DNA of 49,336 nucleotides from Planctomycetota bacterium (GCA_029259935.1 JAJDEH010000072.1:1-49336); one strand, 5' to 3'. Numbered from the stretch's first letter, positions 8,588 to 16,842 are shown. Numbers and translations are program-made. Notes: generated by a model from the sequence alone, not told the origin.

Positions 8588-9697
8588 CTAACTGACAAAA
8601 CGATCGCTGAACGGCAAACCAAAGGTTTCGGCGACCGCTTGGTTGGTCGCCTCGCCCGCGAATATGTTGACGGCCGCGGCAATGGGGGGAAGTTCTTGCG
8701 CCGCTTTTTCAATGCCGTGTTTGGCCAAAGCCGAAACCCACGGAAGGGTCACATTGCACAAGGCGAACGTGCTTGTCCGCCCGACCGCGCCGGGCATGTT
8801 GGTCACGCAGTAGTGTAACACTTCCTCTTCGACGTAGATAGGATCGCTGTGGGTCGTGGGACGGCTAGTCTCGAGGCAGCCGCCTTGGTCGATGGCGACA
8901 TCAATAATGACACTTCCCGGTTTCATCAGCTTGAGGTCTTCGCGGGAAATCAGCCGCGGCGCTTTGGCACCGGGAATCAACACCGCGCCGACAACCAAGT
9001 CGGCTAACCGCAGTTCGTCGCAAATCACATGGCGATCACTGAACAAAACGTTGACATTAGCGGGCATGTATTCATCGAGATGGCGCAGCCGGTCGACATT
9101 GATATCCAAAATGGCGACGTCGGCTTGAAATCCGGCCGCGATCTTGGCCGCGTTGGCACCCACTACACCGCCACCCAGGATAGTAATGTGAGCCGGCGCG
9201 ACGCCCGTCACGCCGCCCAGCAAAATCCCGCGTCCCATCTGGGGCCGCTCCAGGTATTTGGCACCTTCCTGGATGCTCATCCGGCCTGCTACTTCGCTCA
9301 TGGGAGTCAACAGTGGCAACCCGCCCCGCTGGTCTCGGAGGGTTTCGTAGGCGATGCAAGTCGCTCCGGACTTGAGCATGGCGTCGGTCAGTTCCCGGTC
9401 GGCGGCGAAATGAAAATAAGTGAAGATTGCCTGTCCAGGTCTGAGCAACGAGTACTCGTCGAGTTGGGGCTCCTTGACTTTGACGATCAAGTCGGCCCGC
9501 TGGAAAATGTCCGCGGGGCCCGCGACCAATTCCGCCCCGGCGCGCAAATAATCATGGTCGGGCAGTCCTGATCCCAGACCGGCTCCGGCTTCGATGAGCA
9601 CTTGATGCCCCGATTTGGCCAATTCCTCGACACCAACGGGCAGCATCGCGACCCGATATTCGTCGCGCTTGATTTCTTTGGGGACGCCGATAATCAC
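8588..9697 (-). CDS. ald: Alanine dehydrogenase
   Basis: A 369-residue protein of typical family length. It reversibly deaminates L-alanine to pyruvate with NAD. The N terminus IGVPKEIKRDEYRVAMLP is diagnostic, and R15, K75 and H96 fall at the substrate-binding and catalytic positions known in the family. The NAD-binding motif ILGGGVVGANAAKIAAG and the IIDVAIDQGG segment are intact. The ATG at 9697 is the only sensible start. pdxA lies downstream. Confidence 0.95.
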   Translation of the reverse strand: MIIGVPKEIKRDEYRVAMLPVGVEELAKSGHQVLIEAGAGLGSGLPDHDYLRAGAELVAGPADIFQRADLIVKVKEPQLDEYSLLRPGQAIFTYFHFAADRELTDAMLKSGATCIAYETLRDQRGGLPLLTPMSEVAGRMSIQEGAKYLERPQMGRGILLGGVTGVAPAHITILGGGVVGANAAKIAAGFQADVAILDINVDRLRHLDEYMPANVNVLFSDRHVICDELRLADLVVGAVLIPGAKAPRLISREDLKLMKPGSVIIDVAIDQGGCLETSRPTTHSDPIYVEEEVLHYCVTNMPGAVGRTSTFALCNVTLPWVSALAKHGIEKAAQELPPIAAAVNIFAGEATNQAVAETFGLPFSDRFVS

Positions 9698-10030
9698 GAT
9701 TTTGTTCCCGAACGAGGAAGTAGGGACAAGTAAGGGAGCGGTTTCCGAACCTCTCCTGAGTAATTTATATGAGGAACGAGCCGAGTCGTGAATAATGCTT
9801 CCAGTTTCACGGATTGAGTTGGCTTTGCAAGCTGTTTACTTGCAAGTGTTTATGATTCGTGAAATCCATCGGTATCCGCCGTTTCCACACGCCAATCTCT
9901 GGCAAACAGCGCATGCATCTTTGGGTGGGCGCGGACGGTAATCCTAGGGTTTAGGGTCGCGGTGTGTTAGCGAGTGGCGTAACGCGCGTGCGTTATTTGC
10001 AATGGCGTTGCGACCGCCAACAAGTAGGCG

Positions 10031-10042
10031 GCTTGCTATAAT
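10031..10042 (+). promoter_or_regulatory. Extended -10 promoter for the cytochrome peroxidase / thioredoxin pair; spacer 9698-10086
   Basis: TGCTATAAT (TATAAT at 10037-10042) is an extended -10 element 45 bases before the ATG at 10087. No good -35 is seen, as expected for an extended -10. CCGCC and GGCGG arms flank an eight-base loop just upstream and could bind a regulator. The rest of the 389-base spacer holds no gene that I can support. Confidence 0.5.
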
Positions 10043-10086
10043 CGTAGCTGGCTGATCGTGTTGTCGTTTTGAGAGGTTTCGGAACT

Positions 10087-11400
10087 ATGTTTGCCAGGAG
10101 GATTCCAGCCACCGGGGTACTCCTTCTCGCGCTACTTCTCTGCCGAGATGTGAGGTCCGTTGAACCGGAATCGGACGCTCCGGATGTCAAGCCGTTTACT
10201 CAGGCGGCACTTCTACATCGCTTCGACCGCAACGGAGACAGCAAATTGGACCAAGTCGAGCGCGGCGAGTTGCGCACGGCGTTTGGTGGGATCGATGTTC
10301 CCATGCTTCCGACGAAGTCGTTCCGTTATGCGGTTGAAAAGACGCCAAGTCACATCGCCGCGTCCGAGTTGCGGAGGTCGGACAATTCTCATGACAACCC
10401 GATCACGGACCCCGGCGCAGCGCTTGGCAGAGTGTTGTTTTATGACCGACACCTATCCAAGAACAATACGATTGCCTGTGCGTCGTGCCACCTGCAAGAG
10501 GCGGCCTTTTCGGATCCTCGCCAATTCAGTCGTGGTTTTGACCAAGGCTTGACTGGCCGCAACTCCATGGGCCTGGCGAATCTTCGTTACTCCGTTCTGC
10601 GAGGCGCGCGTCCGGGCTTCTTCTGGGATGAGCGAGCGGCCACGCTCGAAGCGCAAGTCTTGATGCCGATTCAAGACAAAGTCGAGATGGGGATGGAACT
10701 GGCGGAACTGCGGAACAAGCTTCAACAACTGCCTTACTATCCGCCGTTGTTCGAGGCGGCGTTCGGGTCGCCTCGGGTCTCCGCTGACGGAATCTCGAAG
10801 TCCGTCGCGCAGTTCCTGCGTTCGATGGTCTCGTTCGACTCGAGCTTCGACCACGCCGCGGCGGCGAGCGGTGGTAATGACTACTCAAAGGACTTTGAAG
10901 GCTTTACCGCCGAAGAAAATCTTGGCAAATCGTTGTTCATCGACGGCGTGGCCGGAATCGGGGAGATCGGCTGCGCGCACTGTCACATACCGCCCACATT
11001 TAACATGCCGAAATCGTTCAATACCGGACTCGAACTGCACTACACCGATCGAGGTTTAGGAGCGCGAGACGTGCCGCCGAACGATCCCTTCACGCCCAGT
11101 AACGATGGGAAATTCAAGGCCCCCTCGCTGCGGAACATTGCCGTGACGGCACCCTATATGCACGACGGCCGGTTCAAGACACTGGAGCGAGTCATCGAAC
11201 ATTACAGCGATGGCGTTCATCCGCATGAGAACTTGGGCTTGGCCTTCAATGAAGAGTCCGCTGGCACAAAGGATACTACCGGTTTTCGGTTGACTCAGGC
11301 ACAAAAGTCGGCACTGGTTGCGTTCCTCAAGACGCTGACGGACCAATCGTTTCTTGCCGACCCTCGTTTCTCCGATCCCTTTGTGCGAATTGCCGACTGA
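10087..11400 (+). CDS. Secreted di-haem cytochrome c peroxidase (MauG/CcpA family) with EF-hand
   Basis: A 437-residue protein: signal peptide (residues 6-23), an EF-hand calcium loop DRNGDSKLDQVE at 47-58, and two haem-binding motifs, CASCH at 131-135 and CAHCH at 296-300. This is the layout of bacterial di-haem peroxidases, which reduce peroxide or oxidise protein substrates in the periplasm. TAPYMHDGRFKTL near the end is the usual distal-haem methionine region. The ATG at 10087 is preferred over an in-frame TTG at 10069. The stop is 30 bases before the thioredoxin-like selenoprotein gene, so the two are probably cotranscribed. Confidence 0.92.
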   Translation: MFARRIPATGVLLLALLLCRDVRSVEPESDAPDVKPFTQAALLHRFDRNGDSKLDQVERGELRTAFGGIDVPMLPTKSFRYAVEKTPSHIAASELRRSDNSHDNPITDPGAALGRVLFYDRHLSKNNTIACASCHLQEAAFSDPRQFSRGFDQGLTGRNSMGLANLRYSVLRGARPGFFWDERAATLEAQVLMPIQDKVEMGMELAELRNKLQQLPYYPPLFEAAFGSPRVSADGISKSVAQFLRSMVSFDSSFDHAAAASGGNDYSKDFEGFTAEENLGKSLFIDGVAGIGEIGCAHCHIPPTFNMPKSFNTGLELHYTDRGLGARDVPPNDPFTPSNDGKFKAPSLRNIAVTAPYMHDGRFKTLERVIEHYSDGVHPHENLGLAFNEESAGTKDTTGFRLTQAQKSALVAFLKTLTDQSFLADPRFSDPFVRIAD

Positions 11401-11430
11401 AATCGGCGATCAGAAAGGACGGCTTTCGTC

Positions 11431-12519
11431 ATGCGGGTATTCTTCACTGTTTTTCTGATGCTGGTCGCAACCAACCGGGCAGTTGCCCGGGACTCGCCAT
11501 CACCGGCCGCCGGGCAGTTGCGGGCACTGCTTGCCGAGTATGAGGCGAAAGGAGGCGCGAGGACGTTTGCCAAGCGATTCTTATCCTTGGCCGAACAGCA
11601 TCCAAAAGACGCCGTCGCCGCGGAAGCGCTGATTTGGATCGTGACAAAAGTCCGCGGCCGGGCCGACACGACGAGGGCGCTTGAGTTGTTGAAATCCAAT
11701 CATGTCGATAGCAAAGAAATGGGACCGGCCTGCGTCAGCGTCGCACGCTCCCGCTCACCGTCGGCGGAGGGACTGCTCCGCGCCTTGCTGAAGAGTAGCC
11801 CTCATGCCGAAGTCAAGGCTCAAGCCTGCTACCATCTCGCACAGTTACTGGAAGGTGAAGCAATCGCGATCGATCAACTGAGGGCCGAGCCCGACCTGGC
11901 ACCGCGAATCCTGCAGTACTACGGCCGCGATTACGGCAAGCATCTTTCTTCTCTTGATCCCGAAAAACTGGCGAAGCAGCGGGAGCAAGTTTACGAAACG
12001 ATGTTGAATTCGTTCCCCGATGTTGAGGCCGATGGCACGACGCTTGGCAAGATTGCTCGGAAAGAGCTGTTCGCGATCCGCCATCTTGCGGTGGGCTGTG
12101 TTGCCCCCGACATCGAAGGTGAAGACATCCATGGCAAGAAGTTCAAGCTGAGCGACTTTCGGGGCAAAGTCGTCATGCTGTCGTTCTGGGGACATTGGTG
12201 AGGACCGTGCCGGGAACTCTATCCGCACGAGCGGTCGCTCGTGGCACGAATGGCGGGAAAGCCGTTTGCCTTGGTCGGCGTGAACAGCGATGCAGATCGC
12301 GAAGCCATCAAGAAGGTCATGGCCGACGAGAAGATCAGTTGGCGTAGCTGGTGGGACGACGGCCGCATCGACGGCCCCATTCATACCACGTGGCAAATCG
12401 CCGAACGGCCCTCCATGCACCTTCTCGATGGCCAAGGCGTGATTCGTTACAAGAACATCGCGGTCGAAGAAGTTGATGCCGCCATCGACGGATTGCTGTC
12501 CGAGCGAAAGCCAGAGTAG
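11431..12519 (+). CDS. TlpA/ResA-like thioredoxin selenoprotein (UGPC active site)
   Basis: A 362-residue protein read through an in-frame TGA at 12199-12201 (residue 257). Residues 1-20 are a signal peptide and 21-215 an alpha-helical region with no known domain. From about 220 there is an AhpC/TSA-TlpA thioredoxin fold: VAPDIEGEDIHGKKFKLSDF, then GKVVMLSFWGHW-U-GPCREL. The TGA replaces the first cysteine of the WCGPC active site. The frame then continues with proper thioredoxin sequence (KPFALVGVNSDADREAIKK, RPSMHLLDGQGVIRYKNI) to a TAG. A perfect hairpin with a GGTC loop lies 25 bases after the TGA. Conventional gene callers would truncate it at 12201. Likely a periplasmic thiol/selenol oxidoreductase serving the neighbouring Sec-rich proteins or the cytochrome peroxidase. 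Confidence 0.9.
12226..12243 (+). promoter_or_regulatory. Candidate bacterial SECIS hairpin (thioredoxin-like gene)
   Basis: CACGAGC, loop GGTC, GCTCGTG: seven perfect pairs, starting 25 bases after TGA 12199. The GGUC loop is the one recognised by SelB in E. coli fdhF. Confidence 0.8.
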
Positions 12520-12563
12520 CGCGGTCGACTCAGAATTTTCGTTGCCGACGACCGGTCATCAAG

Positions 12564-13298
12564 TCACGGGCCAGGCGTGACAACAAGTTTCCCCTGGTAG
12601 CCGATCGCGTCCAACGCCCCGAGGATTTCTTCGGTGGGAACCTTGCTGCCTGCTTGCGTGCCGATGGTGGCTTGTTTCGATTCGTAGTCGACTTTGACTG
12701 CCAGCACACCCGGTGCTGATTTGAGGGCCTTTTCGGCCTTCGGCGCTCACGTAGGTCACGTCATGCCTTCGATGCTGATGACCGTCCGGTCCATGTCCAT
12801 GGTAAACTCGTCGTTGGAGGCAAACAGTTGGGTTACCGTGTGCGGAAAAAATAGAAAAACAACCGCCACGACCGTCACCGCCCACAGCATAACCTTATTC
12901 AGCGTCATGATGGTAGTTCGACTTCGTCCGCCGCGAGTGGCCGGCGCGCTGTCCTTGTCACTTGCAGTCGCGGCCCTTCGGCGGGGACGATAGGTGAAAT
13001 AAAAGGCGACGCCTAGAAATCCGAACGTGACGGCCATGAACAGTGGCCGATAGTCTTGCAAAACCGTGGTCATCCCCGCACCGGAGACGCCGCCCAACAG
13101 CAACAAGGGCGGCAACCAGCATCAGCTCGATGCAATGAACGCTGAAAGCAGCGCTCCTAAACTGGCAAAACGTTCCGAGCGACTAGACGACGTATTGTCG
13201 CCCTTGGGCTGATTTTCAGTCGCGCACGGCGACTTGGCCGGTGGAGTGGCTCAGCAATCCGCTTCGGGGCCCGTGTTGGGAGTGACTTCATCTGACAT
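12564..13298 (-). CDS. MerT-MerP-like fusion selenoprotein with four selenocysteines
   Basis: A 244-residue protein read through four in-frame TGA codons: residue 16 (13251-13253), 59 (13122-13124), 181 (12756-12758) and 184 (12747-12749). The ATG at 13298 has GGAAG seven bases upstream and follows the lipoprotein gene by nine bases. Residues 47-150 resemble the mercuric transporter MerT: a helix with SSUCWLPPLLLLGG, where MerT has a Cys-Cys pair, then LQDYRPLFMAVTFGF (MerT has LEPYRPLF), and a third helix at about 133-150. From about 165 comes a MerP/HMA domain with GMTUPTU in place of GMTCxxC, then KALKSAPGVLAVKVDYESKQ. An extra Cys-Sec pair (DCUA) sits in the N-terminal tail. The final TGA at 12564-12566 is taken as the stop, because no homology continues and it lies 44 bases from the convergent thioredoxin-like gene. 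Confidence 0.88.
12702..12718 (-). promoter_or_regulatory. Candidate SECIS hairpin after the GMTUPTU codons
   Basis: CAGCAC, loop CGGGT, GTGCTG on the minus strand: six perfect pairs, 28 bases after TGA 12747 and 37 after TGA 12756. A weaker GGCC-GAAAA-GGCC hairpin lies between. Confidence 0.55.
13089..13113 (-). promoter_or_regulatory. Candidate SECIS hairpin after the SSUC codon
   Basis: GCCGCCC, 11-base loop, GGGCGGC on the minus strand: seven perfect GC pairs, eight bases after TGA 13122. Confidence 0.55.
13218..13234 (-). promoter_or_regulatory. Candidate SECIS hairpin after the DCUA codon
   Basis: AGTCGC, loop CGTGC, GCGACT on the minus strand: six perfect pairs, 16 bases after TGA 13251. 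Confidence 0.6.
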
Positions 13299-13307
13299 GC
13301 GCACTTC

Positions 13308-13691
13308 CTATTCAGTATCTTCTTCCACTGTGACTAATTCGGCTTTGAACCCGTGCTGATTGATCTTTTCCAATAACTGTTCGACGGTGATGGTCGCCGG
13401 CTTGTATTTCACGAACAACAGGTCCGGGTCCTTTTCCGATTCCAATTCCCGTTCCCACTCGTCTTCCACCGACTCAACACCGTCCAGCTCTAACAGAGCC
13501 AGTTTGACCTTATTCGGTCAGTCGCCTCACAAGATCTGAAGCTTTTGATTCATGCCGCCGACATAAATCGTGATATTCTCGGGATCCCGCGACTGGCCAC
13601 CGGTCACCGTTGGTTTCGCTGATGTTGCGGGCTCGGTGCAGCCGGCGAGCAACAGAAACATCAGACACAGCAAAGTCATTCGGCCCGTCAT
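13308..13691 (-). CDS. HMA-like lipoprotein selenoprotein (UxxU motif)
   Basis: A 127-residue protein read through TGA at 13527-13529 (residue 55) and 13518-13520 (residue 58). The N terminus is a lipoprotein signal with lipobox LAGC (C18), so it should be membrane-anchored outside the cytoplasm. The mature part begins an HMA-type fold: ITIYVGGMNQKLQIL-U-GD-U-PNKVKLALLEL, then DGVESVE, FVKYKPATITVEQLLEKI and HGFKAEL. The strand-UxxU-helix order, the GVxSV turn and the closing GF match MerP/CopZ-like domains, with Sec at both metal-binding Cys positions. The ATG at 13691 follows the FGE-like gene by seven bases; the TAG stop at 13308 is nine bases before the MerT-MerP-like gene. Only TGA interrupts the frame. 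Confidence 0.85.
13484..13502 (-). promoter_or_regulatory. Candidate SECIS hairpin (HMA-like lipoprotein)
   Basis: CTGGCTCT, loop GTT, AGAGCTGG on the minus strand: eight pairs including two G-U wobbles, 15 bases after TGA 13518 and 24 after TGA 13527. Confidence 0.6.
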
Positions 13692-13698
13692 CGCGGCT

Positions 13699-14586
13699 TC
13701 ACTCACTTTCAACTTCGCACACAACTCGGAATCCGATCAATCGGTACTGCGTATTCGGCATGGCTCGATAGCGGTATGCCGAACGGCATGCCCGGCCGTC
13801 GTCGACCCAACATCCGCCGCGCACGACAACGAAGAAATTCTGCTTGCCGTTATTGGTGAATTTTGTGTCCACCACTCCCAATGGCGGCCCCAGGGGATCT
13901 TCTTCGGGGCTGTCTAGATAATATTCAGGGTCGTACCAATCGGAACACCATTCGGCGACATTGCCATGCATGTCGTGCAACCCAAAAGCATTTTCTTTGT
14001 ACGAGCCCACCACGGCCGTTTGCCGCAAGTACTTGCCTGGTTTGGCGCCACCTGCGGGATACTTACCGTTCATGTTCGCCTGATCCGACGACAAAGCGTC
14101 ACCAACATGGAACGCGGTTGAAGTTCCAGCGCGGCAAGCGTATTCCCATTCCGCTTCCGTCGGCAGCCGGTACCTGCGCCCCGCGGACTTCTCCTCCGCG
14201 CGGGCGGTCAGCCGTTGACAAAAAAGCTGGGTTTTTTTCCACTCGACGTTTTCCACCGGACGGTTGGCACCTTTAAAGGAGGAACGATCCTTGAATTCTT
14301 TCGAGCCGCGCATCACTTCGGCATACTCCGACTGTTTCACTTCGTAAACGCCGATGTAAAACGGCCTCGTGAGAGTGACCTCGTGCCTTTCTTCCTTGTC
14401 GTCGCGTTCCGCTTCGCTTCGCGGCGATCCCATCATGAACGTGCCGGCCGGGATGTGAGCGAGTTTCATCTTGACCGAATTCGTAATGACGGGCTTCGTG
14501 CTGATTTTCGGTTCGTCTGAATTCGCCGGACGCGTCGCCGCGAGGGCGGCTATCAATGCCAAGATAGCGGTTCGATGTTTGTTCAT
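13699..14586 (-). CDS. Secreted SUMF1/formylglycine-generating-enzyme-like protein
   Basis: A 295-residue protein with a signal peptide (AILALIAALAATRPANS) and a complete FGE-sulfatase (SUMF1/EgtB/PvdO) fold: HIPAGTFMMGSPRSEAERDD, RPFYIGVYEVKQSEY, RPVENVEWKKTQLFCQRL, YRLPTEAEWEYACRAGT, GLHDMHGNVAEWCSDWY, VVRGGCWVDDGRACRSA. Members include the copper-dependent enzyme that makes formylglycine on sulfatases, sulfoxide synthases, and non-catalytic versions. The CRSAYRYR region keeps one of the usual active-site cysteines. It lies inside the selenoprotein operon, six bases after the decarboxylase and seven before the lipoprotein. It is either a modifying enzyme for a cluster component or a structural binding protein. 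Confidence 0.9.
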   Translation of the reverse strand: MNKHRTAILALIAALAATRPANSDEPKISTKPVITNSVKMKLAHIPAGTFMMGSPRSEAERDDKEERHEVTLTRPFYIGVYEVKQSEYAEVMRGSKEFKDRSSFKGANRPVENVEWKKTQLFCQRLTARAEEKSAGRRYRLPTEAEWEYACRAGTSTAFHVGDALSSDQANMNGKYPAGGAKPGKYLRQTAVVGSYKENAFGLHDMHGNVAEWCSDWYDPEYYLDSPEEDPLGPPLGVVDTKFTNNGKQNFFVVVRGGCWVDDGRACRSAYRYRAMPNTQYRLIGFRVVCEVESE

Positions 14587-14592
14587 GGTTTG

Positions 14593-15858
14593 CTACGCGG
14601 GTGCTGTTGCCGTGGTGACGTGAAGTTGATCATCCAAGATGCTATGTGACGGTTTCCGCTGGCGCATTAAATGAAGCTCGGAGCCGTCGAAGGCGACTTC
14701 GGCGGGTAGCGGGCTGCCGTGGAACAGCGCTGGCGACGACCAAATGCCATAGGCACCCGCGTTGCTGAATCCTAGCACATTGCTCGGCGCGAGATTTGGC
14801 AGCGGACTGGCTTCGAGCATCACGTCGTCTGGCAGGCTGAGGCATCCCAAAACGTCGGTCGGAGTGAGTGCGGACGCGTCGGCGTCGAGGACCAGCGGAG
14901 CATTCTGGTTGGACCGCAGGCACAGCCCGCACATGTCCGCACGCTGGTGAACGCCGCCGTCGACAATCACCGCGGGCCGTCCCTGAAACGTCTGGTGACC
15001 GAGGACCGAGGTTAAATACCAGCCAGCTTCAGCGACCAGGTAACGCCCGAGTTCGAGGACAATCCGCGCGGGTGCCGCCCGTTCGGCCAAGCGGCCGAGT
15101 TCCTCGCCGACGCGAACAAGATCAAGTTCCTCATCATCGGGAGCGTAGGGGATGCCGAAGCCGCCGCCGAGGTTGATGTAGGTTGGCGTGATGGCGAGCG
15201 TTTCAGCGGCGCGCAAGGACAAGTCCATTGCTCGGCGCAGATGTTCGTTCAATTTGTCCGCATCCAGCACCTGCGAACCGGCAAACACATGAAATCCGAT
15301 CACGTCCACGTTGCACGAACGGAGTGTATCGCGGCAACGTTGTAGATCGTCGCATGTAAATCCAAATCGAGATTCGCTGCCGGCCGGCACGACCGCGCAC
15401 GAACCGAAGTCTGGCCGCAGACGCAGCACGGCGGAATTGGCAAGCCGCTCGTCGGATAGCCTTTGCAATTCGCTAGGCGAGTCGATGGAAACAATCGCGT
15501 CGGGCGTATCGCGCAACTGGGCGATTGTCTCAGGCAACTTGAACGGCCCGGCGACGAATATGCGGTTGGCGGGAAAATCGGCCGCGATGGCGGTCGCCAA
15601 CTCGCCGGCCGAGGCAACATCCGCACCAATGCCGCAGTCGGCCAAGACGTCGCAAATCCCCAACGATGCGTTCGACTTGAGTGAATACAGGATCTCTACG
15701 TCGGCAGGGAGATGGGCGCGCAGCTTTTCCACCTGGCTTCGCAATCGGCGCACGTCAAAAGCATAAGTCGGCGTGCCATAACGCCGCGCAATTTCTCGCA
15801 GCGCGCGCACGGTAACATCATCTGGTGTATTGCGATTTTCAGGCGAACTGCTTGCCAC
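14593..15858 (-). CDS. Fold-III PLP-dependent decarboxylase (diaminopimelate/ornithine decarboxylase-like)
   Basis: A 421-residue protein of the alanine-racemase-type PLP family: LYSLKSNAS with the PLP lysine K61, HVFAGSQ, the glycine-rich phosphate-binding INLGGGFGIPYA, and ELGRYLVAEAGWYLTSV. GCLSLPDDVMLE corresponds to the active-site cysteine region of LysA, and the end reads FSNAGAYGIWSSPALFHG. The divergence and the secondary-metabolism-like C terminus resemble decarboxylases of siderophore or antibiotic pathways as much as lysine synthesis, so I do not assign lysA. The GTG at 15858 is the start, with GGAGG ten bases upstream inside the preceding membrane gene's end. A dedicated role in the selenoprotein cluster is inferred from its position. 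Confidence 0.85.
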   Translation of the reverse strand: MASSSPENRNTPDDVTVRALREIARRYGTPTYAFDVRRLRSQVEKLRAHLPADVEILYSLKSNASLGICDVLADCGIGADVASAGELATAIAADFPANRIFVAGPFKLPETIAQLRDTPDAIVSIDSPSELQRLSDERLANSAVLRLRPDFGSCAVVPAGSESRFGFTCDDLQRCRDTLRSCNVDVIGFHVFAGSQVLDADKLNEHLRRAMDLSLRAAETLAITPTYINLGGGFGIPYAPDDEELDLVRVGEELGRLAERAAPARIVLELGRYLVAEAGWYLTSVLGHQTFQGRPAVIVDGGVHQRADMCGLCLRSNQNAPLVLDADASALTPTDVLGCLSLPDDVMLEASPLPNLAPSNVLGFSNAGAYGIWSSPALFHGSPLPAEVAFDGSELHLMRQRKPSHSILDDQLHVTTATAPA

Positions 15859-15864
15859 GAAAGC

Positions 15865-16218
15865 CTATCCTCCCATCCAATGCCACGACCAGAATCCAAC
15901 GACGAACAAAGTCGCCAGCCAAGTGATCGCGGTCGACATTCGATTCCCACGTTTGAGAACGTACAGCATGTAATGCGACCTTCCCAAAGCGACTACAGTG
16001 ACGCCGATCAAAATTGGCGACAACCAACCGGCGATGGAAACTGCTGAACCCCCCGCTAACCCGAACAGGGAAAGAATGCCCGCGGTCGTTCACGTAGGCG
16101 CTGCGGCGGCCGCGCCGAACAACGCACCAAAGATGGTGGTCGTCTTCGCGTCCTTCGCCTTCGCCATACTGGCGGGCAGGCCGCACTCAGGTTTTCCTTC
16201 CGCCTTCGCTTCACTCAT
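15865..16218 (-). CDS. Small membrane selenoprotein (one selenocysteine)
   Basis: A 117-residue protein read through TGA at 16090-16092 (residue 43). A short soluble N terminus contains C12; then come three or four hydrophobic helices: TTIFGALFGAAAAAPT-U-TT, AGILSLFGLAGGSAVSIAGW, LSPILIGVTVVALGRSHYML, and TAITWLATLFVVGFWSWHWM. Sec lies at a helix boundary, as the metal-receiving cysteines do in small Mer transporters (MerF, MerC, MerT), but I see no sequence match that proves this. The TAG stop is six bases before the decarboxylase start. The ATG at 16218 lacks a well-spaced Shine-Dalgarno. Only a weak hairpin (CCC-TGTTC-GGG) follows this TGA. Membrane helices continue across it in one frame, which supports read-through. 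Confidence 0.75.
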
Positions 16219-16251
16219 CGTTCTGGCAATGATCCTCTGCTGTTTCTCTGG

Positions 16252-16842
16252 TTAATTGACAGGTTCAAAAGAAGTCACCAGGATGCGGCGTGGATTGGCC
16301 GGTTGCTTTTCCAGCAGGCCAGGCCAACGTCCGACGTAGTTGTCGATAATGCCAGTCAATTTGACGGACGTGTTCGTACCTTTCCGCAACGTTGCAAAGA
16401 CCGCCGAGTGCTTGCTGTCGGAATGCTTGGCCAGCACGAACTGCTTGTCGGAACCGGCGACTTTCAGAACCGTCTTGTTGGCCGAGGTTACAACTTCTCC
16501 AATCGCCGTCACTTCCAGGCTGACTAAGCCGCTGCGAGTTCCGCCCGACAACCTGGTGGCCCAGACGCTTTCGTGAAGTTTATCCAGATCGATCAACTTT
16601 CCCTTGCGGGCGCGAAAGGTGACCGTGCCTTGATCGTACTTCTTTGTCTTCGCCAGCTTCTTGAATACAACCGAATCTTCGTCCACGTCATACAGACGTG
16701 CAGTGGCGTCACACGCCACACCCGCTCATCAGTGCATCTCGGCACCGGTTACCGTCATGATGCCGCTGACGATTTGAGCATGGGCCGACGACGCAACCAG
16801 TAACGAAATGGCAGCCGCGGCAAAACCGAATCGCATTTTCAT
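16252..16842 (-). CDS. Secreted HMA-like selenoprotein with tandem selenocysteines (UU)
   Basis: A 196-residue protein read through two adjacent TGA codons at 16726-16731 (residues 38-39). The ATG at 16842 has GAGGAG six bases upstream and opens a signal peptide (FGFAAAAISLLVASSAHA). The mature start, IVSGIMTVTGAEMH-UU-AGVACDATARLYDV, resembles an HMA motif of the planctomycete type, in which Cys-Cys often precedes the helix. The remainder (FVLAKHSDSKHSAVFATLRK, NTSVKLTGIIDNY) is beta-rich and not recognised. A perfect hairpin begins six bases after the TGA pair. Without read-through, the signal peptide would head a 37-residue product and the long C-terminal frame would lack a start. The gene lies 60 bases after the DUF169 gene, across a perfect CGAGGGCCCTCG palindrome. 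Confidence 0.85.
16703..16719 (-). promoter_or_regulatory. Candidate SECIS hairpin after the HUUAG codons
   Basis: GTGGCG, loop TGTGA, CGCCAC on the minus strand: six perfect pairs, six bases after the second TGA of the tandem. Confidence 0.65.

Noticed and set aside
12540..12566. A fifth selenocysteine at TGA 12564 of the MerT-MerP-like gene
   Set aside because: The HMA domain is complete before it, the following codons have no homology and would run antisense into the convergent thioredoxin-like gene. Treated as the stop.
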